DNA of 16,089 bases from CAIWTU01 sp035686205 (GTDB lineage: Bacteria > Desulfobacterota > Desulfuromonadia > Geobacterales > Geobacteraceae): assembly GCA_035686205.1 (NCBI GenBank), contig DASRZQ010000021.1:1-16089 (forward strand), in the 5' to 3' direction. Shown piece by piece: positions 12,778 to 16,089 of the stretch. The notes beneath the pieces were generated by a model that was given only the letters and a program-made list of their open reading frames with translations, was not told where the DNA came from and did not search any database. Made by a program: the position numbers and the translations under genes. Positions within the stretch are counted from its first letter, which is position 1. The number at the start of each line of letters is the position of its first letter.

Positions 12778-14730
12778 TCAACTTTTCAACTCGTCCAGGT
12801 CCCTGTAAAGCTCAAGCGCTTCCGGATTTGCCAGGGCGTCGCGGTTGAGTACGGGTTCACCGTGAATGATATTTTTCACCGCCAGTTCCACTTTTTTCAT
12901 ATTGATGGTATAGGGAATATCCGCGACCCTGATAATTTTTGCCGGCACGTGACGCGGCGAAATGTTCCGCCGGATGATCCCCCTTATCTTTTCCTTCAGT
13001 TCCCCGGTCAGTTCCACTCCCTCAGCGGTCCTGACAAAAAGGACGACCCTTTCGTCATTTTCCCATCTCTGCCCCACCGCCAGGCTGTCCGCTATCTCCG
13101 GCAGGCTCTCCATCTGCCGGTAAATCTCCGCCGTGCCGATCCGCACCCCGCCCGGATTGAGGGTGGCGTCGGAACGGCCGTAAATGATTACCCCGCCGGT
13201 GTCGGTGATTTCTATGTAATCGCCATGGGCCCAGACATTCGGATAAACTTCGAAATATGCCTTGCGGTATCTGCTGCCGTCCGGATCGTTCCAGAAACAG
13301 ACTGGCATCGAGGGAAACGGTGCGGTGCAGACCAGCTCACCCTTGCTGTTCAGCACGGACCTTCCATCGGCGTCGTACGCCTTCACCTTCATCCCAAGCC
13401 CTCTGCACTGCAGCTCACCCTCGTAAACGGGGCCGATGGGGTTTCCCAGGGCGAAGCAGCCGTTCAGGTCGGTCCCGCCGGAAATGGACGAGAGCTGCAA
13501 GTCGCCCTTGATGTCACGGTACACGTAGCGGAAGCTGTCCGCGGACAGCGGCGAGCCGGTCGACAGGATCGTCCTCAGATGTGAAAGGTCGTAATCGCGG
13601 CCCGGCTTTACGCCCATCTTCTCCTGGACGGCAAGATAACGGGCGCTCGTCCCGAAGATGGTGATCTTTTCATCTTCGGCCATTTTCCAGAGCGCTCCGG
13701 GTTCGGGGTGCAGCGGCGATCCGTCGTAAAGCAGCACCCTTGCCCCAAGGGCGAGCGAGCTGACAAGCCAGTTCCACATCATCCATCCGCAGGTCGTGAA
13801 ATAGAATATGGTGTCATCACGTTTCACGTCCGTGTGGAGCATCAATTCCTTCAGGTGGTTGATCAGAATGCCGCCGACACTCTGGACCATGCACTTCGGC
13901 GGACCCGTCGTTCCCGATGAATACATGATATAGAGCGGATGTTCGGACGGTACCTGTTCGAATTCAATTTCGCCATCCGCTCCACGCGCCGCAAAGTCGC
14001 CATACGTGACGGAATTGCGAAGACCGGTGACATCGGGTTCCATTGCCAGGCAGGGAACCACGATTATTCTCCCTATGTCCGTGAGTTCGTTTGAAATGCC
14101 GCGAATCCTTTCCATGGAATCAATCTTCTTGCCGTCGTAGACATAACCGTCCGCGGCAAACAGGACCTTTGGCGCGATCTGGCCGAACCGCTCCAGAACG
14201 CCCCTGACGCCGAAGTCGGGCGAGCATGAAGTCCAGACCGCCCCGATGCTTGCGGTTGCAAGCATTGCGATGACCGTCTCCGGCATGTTGGGCATATATC
14301 CCGCCACCCTGTCCCCCCTTTTCACTCCCGCCGCCCTGAGCGCGTTGGCCAGCGCCGCCACATGGCAACGGAGTTCGGAAAAGGTAATACGCACGGCATC
14401 CCGTCCTTCCCCCCTGAAAACGAGGGCCGTGGCGTCATCGCGGAACCGGAGCAGGTTTTCGGCGAAATTCAGGCGTGCGCCGGGAAACCAGCGTGCGCCG
14501 GGCATCCTGCCCGGATCGTCGATAACAGCGTCGTATTTCCGCGAGGCGACTATTCCGCCGAAATCCCACATGCAGGCCCAGAAATCGGCGATATTTCCGA
14601 CTGACCATTGATAAAGTTCGTTATAGTTCCGAATCCGGAGCGAAAATCCGCGGTTCACGAATTCGATAAATCGCGTCATGTTCGAGTTCCTGACGCGCTC
14701 CTCCGAAGGCGTCCAGAGTAATTTTCCCAT
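12778..14730 (-). CDS. Acetoacetate-CoA ligase (acetoacetyl-CoA synthetase)
   Basis: This ANL-superfamily enzyme activates acetoacetate with ATP and CoA. Using the internal Met at 14730-14728 gives 650 residues, the usual family length. It begins MGKLLWTPSEERV, has GGAGG six bases upstream (14741-14737), and leaves a sensible leader after the promoter candidate. An ATG at 14772 would add 14 residues but has a poor ribosome site. In the 650-residue numbering, motifs are the P-loop YSSGTTGPPK (270-279), SGGTD (417-421), HGDY (502-505), GRSDATLNPGGVRIG (518-532) and the C-terminal catalytic Lys within MKKVE (about 612). The C-terminal NRDALANPEALELYRDL is characteristic of acetoacetyl-CoA synthetases. 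The Gly normally before the A10 Lys is replaced by Met here. It likely serves ketone-body, leucine or polyhydroxybutyrate metabolism rather than hopanoids. Confidence 0.92.
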   Translation of the reverse strand: MGKLLWTPSEERVRNSNMTRFIEFVNRGFSLRIRNYNELYQWSVGNIADFWACMWDFGGIVASRKYDAVIDDPGRMPGARWFPGARLNFAENLLRFRDDATALVFRGEGRDAVRITFSELRCHVAALANALRAAGVKRGDRVAGYMPNMPETVIAMLATASIGAVWTSCSPDFGVRGVLERFGQIAPKVLFAADGYVYDGKKIDSMERIRGISNELTDIGRIIVVPCLAMEPDVTGLRNSVTYGDFAARGADGEIEFEQVPSEHPLYIMYSSGTTGPPKCMVQSVGGILINHLKELMLHTDVKRDDTIFYFTTCGWMMWNWLVSSLALGARVLLYDGSPLHPEPGALWKMAEDEKITIFGTSARYLAVQEKMGVKPGRDYDLSHLRTILSTGSPLSADSFRYVYRDIKGDLQLSSISGGTDLNGCFALGNPIGPVYEGELQCRGLGMKVKAYDADGRSVLNSKGELVCTAPFPSMPVCFWNDPDGSRYRKAYFEVYPNVWAHGDYIEITDTGGVIIYGRSDATLNPGGVRIGTAEIYRQMESLPEIADSLAVGQRWENDERVVLFVRTAEGVELTGELKEKIRGIIRRNISPRHVPAKIIRVADIPYTINMKKVELAVKNIIHGEPVLNRDALANPEALELYRDLDELKS

Positions 14731-14790
14731 GGCGGCCCTCCCTTCCGGCCGGACAACCGGCGACAACTTCAAACCATAGACCCTACACGA

Positions 14791-14818
14791 CTTATAGCAC
14801 CGTAGGCCCCCAATGCAA
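14791..14818 (-). promoter_or_regulatory. Candidate sigma-70 promoter for the acetoacetyl-CoA synthetase gene
   Basis: Minus-strand TTGCAT (14818-14813) and TATAAG (14796-14791) are 16 bases apart. The predicted start near 14784 leaves only about 12 bases before the ATG at 14772 but about 50 before the better-supported ATG at 14730. It therefore helps decide the start. Confidence 0.45.
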
Positions 14819-14862
14819 GCAGCCGGATGGCCGAAGCCGGAAAATCTCCGCCTGTCGCCGAC

Positions 14863-14890
14863 TTGTTTTCGGGCGAATTTGCCCTATACT
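14863..14890 (+). promoter_or_regulatory. Candidate sigma-70 promoter for the acyl-CoA dehydrogenase gene
   Basis: TTGTTT (14863-14868) and TATACT (14885-14890) are 16 bases apart, about 70 bases before the ATG at 14960. The -10 box matches five of six consensus bases and the -35 box is weak. It lies back-to-back with the leftward promoter, 44 bases away. Confidence 0.38.
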
Positions 14891-14959
14891 CAGAATGACC
14901 GGAATGAATTGCGGGTAAATGCAGCAACAAAGGCGACCGGCAGGACTGGAGGACAATAT

Positions 14960-16089
14960 ATGGATTTCGCGCTCTCCGAAGAGCAATTGGCACTGCAGCA
15001 GGCCGTAAGGGAATTCGCGCTGCGGGAACTGAAGCCGGGCGCCGCCCGACGGGACGACACCGGCGAATTCCCCATAGAAGCAATCGCGGAGATGCGAAAG
15101 ATGGGGCTCATGGGGATGGTGTTTCCCCCGGAATTCGGCGGCAAGGGCCTTGACTATATATGCTATACCGTCGTTGTCGAGGAACTGGCAAGGGTCGACG
15201 CGGCTACCGCGATAACCCTCCTGGCCCATAACCTATGCTCGAATCACATAAATACCTTCGCCACGGAGGAACAGAAAAGCAAATATCTCGCCCCGCTGGC
15301 ATCGGGGGAAAAACTGGGAGCCTGGGCGCTCACCGAACCCGAGGCCGGAAGCGACGCCGGCGGTATCCGGACGAAAGCCCGCCGCGACAATGGCAGCTGG
15401 ATACTGAACGGAAACAAATTCTTTATAACCAACGGCTCGCGGGCCGATACCCTGGTCGTCATGGCATCCACCGACACCTCCAAGGGAAGCAAGGGGATTT
15501 CGGCATTCATTGTCGATGGCGACTCTCCCGGTCTCAGGAAAGGTAAGAACCTCGACAAACTCGGTTACCGCGCCAGCGACACCGTGGCGCTGTTCCTGGA
15601 CAACGTGCGGGTCCCGGGCGAAAACCTGCTGGGGGAGCCTGGTACGGGATTTGCCGGGGCCATGGATGTGCTCGACGCCGGACGGGTCGGCCTTGCCGCC
15701 ATGGCTGTCGGAATCGCGAGGGGCTGCATGGAGGAAAGCGTCGCCTACGCCCGGAAAAGAGAGGCTTTTGGCAGACCCATTGCGGATTTTCAGGCCATTC
15801 AGTGGATGATCGCCGACATGGCGACGGAGACAGGAGCGGCGCGGCTGCTTGTACGCCAGGCCGCCAGGCTCAAGGACGAAGGGAAACCGTTCACCCTCGA
15901 AGCGGCCATGGCCAAGCTCTTTTCTTCGGAAACGGCCATGAAGGCCGCACTGAAGGCGGTCCAGATCCATGGAGGACACGGCTATATCAAGTCTCATCCG
16001 GTGGAGAGGTACCTCCGCGAGGCAAAGCTCTGCGAGATCGGCGAGGGAACTTCGGAGATACAGAGGATGGTTATTGCACGGGAGATTTT
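14960..16089 (+). CDS. Acyl-CoA dehydrogenase, short-chain/butyryl-CoA type (partial, last few residues off the right edge)
   Basis: The frame from ATG 14960 is open for 376 residues to the window end. It starts after GGAGG (14948-14952). The flavin/substrate signature WALTEPEAGSDAGGI (122-136), the second signature with QIHGGHGY (335-342), RKREAFGRPIADFQAIQ (265-281), and the catalytic Glu362 in GEGTSEIQR (361-369) place it in the FAD-dependent acyl-CoA dehydrogenase family. The Glu position (before GTSEIQ) is that of short-chain and butyryl-CoA dehydrogenases. It ends at AREI, where relatives stop within one to five residues. It oxidises acyl-CoA to enoyl-CoA and passes electrons to ETF. 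The divergent acetoacetyl-CoA synthetase suggests a shared fatty-acid, branched-chain or ketone-body role; exact chain length cannot be read from sequence. Confidence 0.94.
   Translation, partial: MDFALSEEQLALQQAVREFALRELKPGAARRDDTGEFPIEAIAEMRKMGLMGMVFPPEFGGKGLDYICYTVVVEELARVDAATAITLLAHNLCSNHINTFATEEQKSKYLAPLASGEKLGAWALTEPEAGSDAGGIRTKARRDNGSWILNGNKFFITNGSRADTLVVMASTDTSKGSKGISAFIVDGDSPGLRKGKNLDKLGYRASDTVALFLDNVRVPGENLLGEPGTGFAGAMDVLDAGRVGLAAMAVGIARGCMEESVAYARKREAFGRPIADFQAIQWMIADMATETGAARLLVRQAARLKDEGKPFTLEAAMAKLFSSETAMKAALKAVQIHGGHGYIKSHPVERYLREAKLCEIGEGTSEIQRMVIAREI

Noticed and set aside
11594..12781. Long minus-strand ORF (395 codons) covering hpnH entirely
   Set aside because: It is antisense to a radical-SAM gene with all motifs intact, begins in the terminator hairpin, shows no family motif and has the composition of a reverse-frame shadow in GC-rich DNA.
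15233..15997. Minus-strand ORF of 254 codons opposite the acyl-CoA dehydrogenase gene
   Set aside because: The plus-strand frame has complete family motifs including the catalytic Glu; the opposite frame has none.

Overview
The window is a hopanoid (bacterial sterol-like lipid) biosynthesis and transport locus, with a ketone-body/acyl-CoA catabolic gene pair at its right end. A MlaE-type outer-membrane lipid-transport permease and a HpnN-type RND transporter point to a Gram-negative (diderm) host. The gene set, the moderately high G+C coding DNA, the AT-rich intergenic regions and the short dispersed palindromes are compatible with a deltaproteobacterial (Desulfobacterota-like) genome. That placement is inference; no rRNA or other taxonomic marker is present.

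Layout. On the minus strand from the left come a MlaE permease whose C-terminus runs off the left edge (1-684), hpnI (978-2117), a small class I SAM-dependent methyltransferase of the YtqB/MnmM family (2253-2846) and hpnN (2861-5611). hpnN, the methyltransferase and hpnI look like one leftward transcription unit; MlaE has its own likely promoter. A 565-base AT-rich, gene-free region (5612-6176) separates this unit from a rightward set: shc/hpnF (6177-8216), hpnA (8365-9354), dxs (9382-11295) and, after a repeat-filled 412-base gap, hpnH (11708-12706). A bidirectional terminator hairpin lies between hpnH and a convergent acetoacetyl-CoA synthetase gene (12778-14730, minus). Back-to-back promoters then separate that gene from an acyl-CoA dehydrogenase (14960 to the right edge, plus), which lacks only its last few residues.

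How the genes work together. Dxs makes 1-deoxyxylulose 5-phosphate and so feeds isoprenoid precursors toward squalene. Shc cyclises squalene to hopene. HpnH adds a 5'-deoxyadenosyl group to give adenosylhopane, the entry to C35 hopanoids. HpnA and HpnI are modification enzymes, HpnI being a ceramide-glucosyltransferase-like GT that adds an amino sugar to bacteriohopanetetrol in characterised relatives. HpnN moves hopanoids toward the outer membrane, and the adjacent MlaE belongs to a second inter-membrane lipid-transport family. Squalene synthesis genes (hpnCDE or sqs), hpnG, hpnJ, hpnK and hpnM are not in the window.

The points most worth a second look are the methyltransferase embedded between hpnN and hpnI, the MlaE neighbour, the complex shc/hpnN divergent regulatory region with direct repeats and a possible sigma-54 promoter, several palindromic or MITE-like elements, and a low-complexity insertion in the HpnN inter-domain linker.
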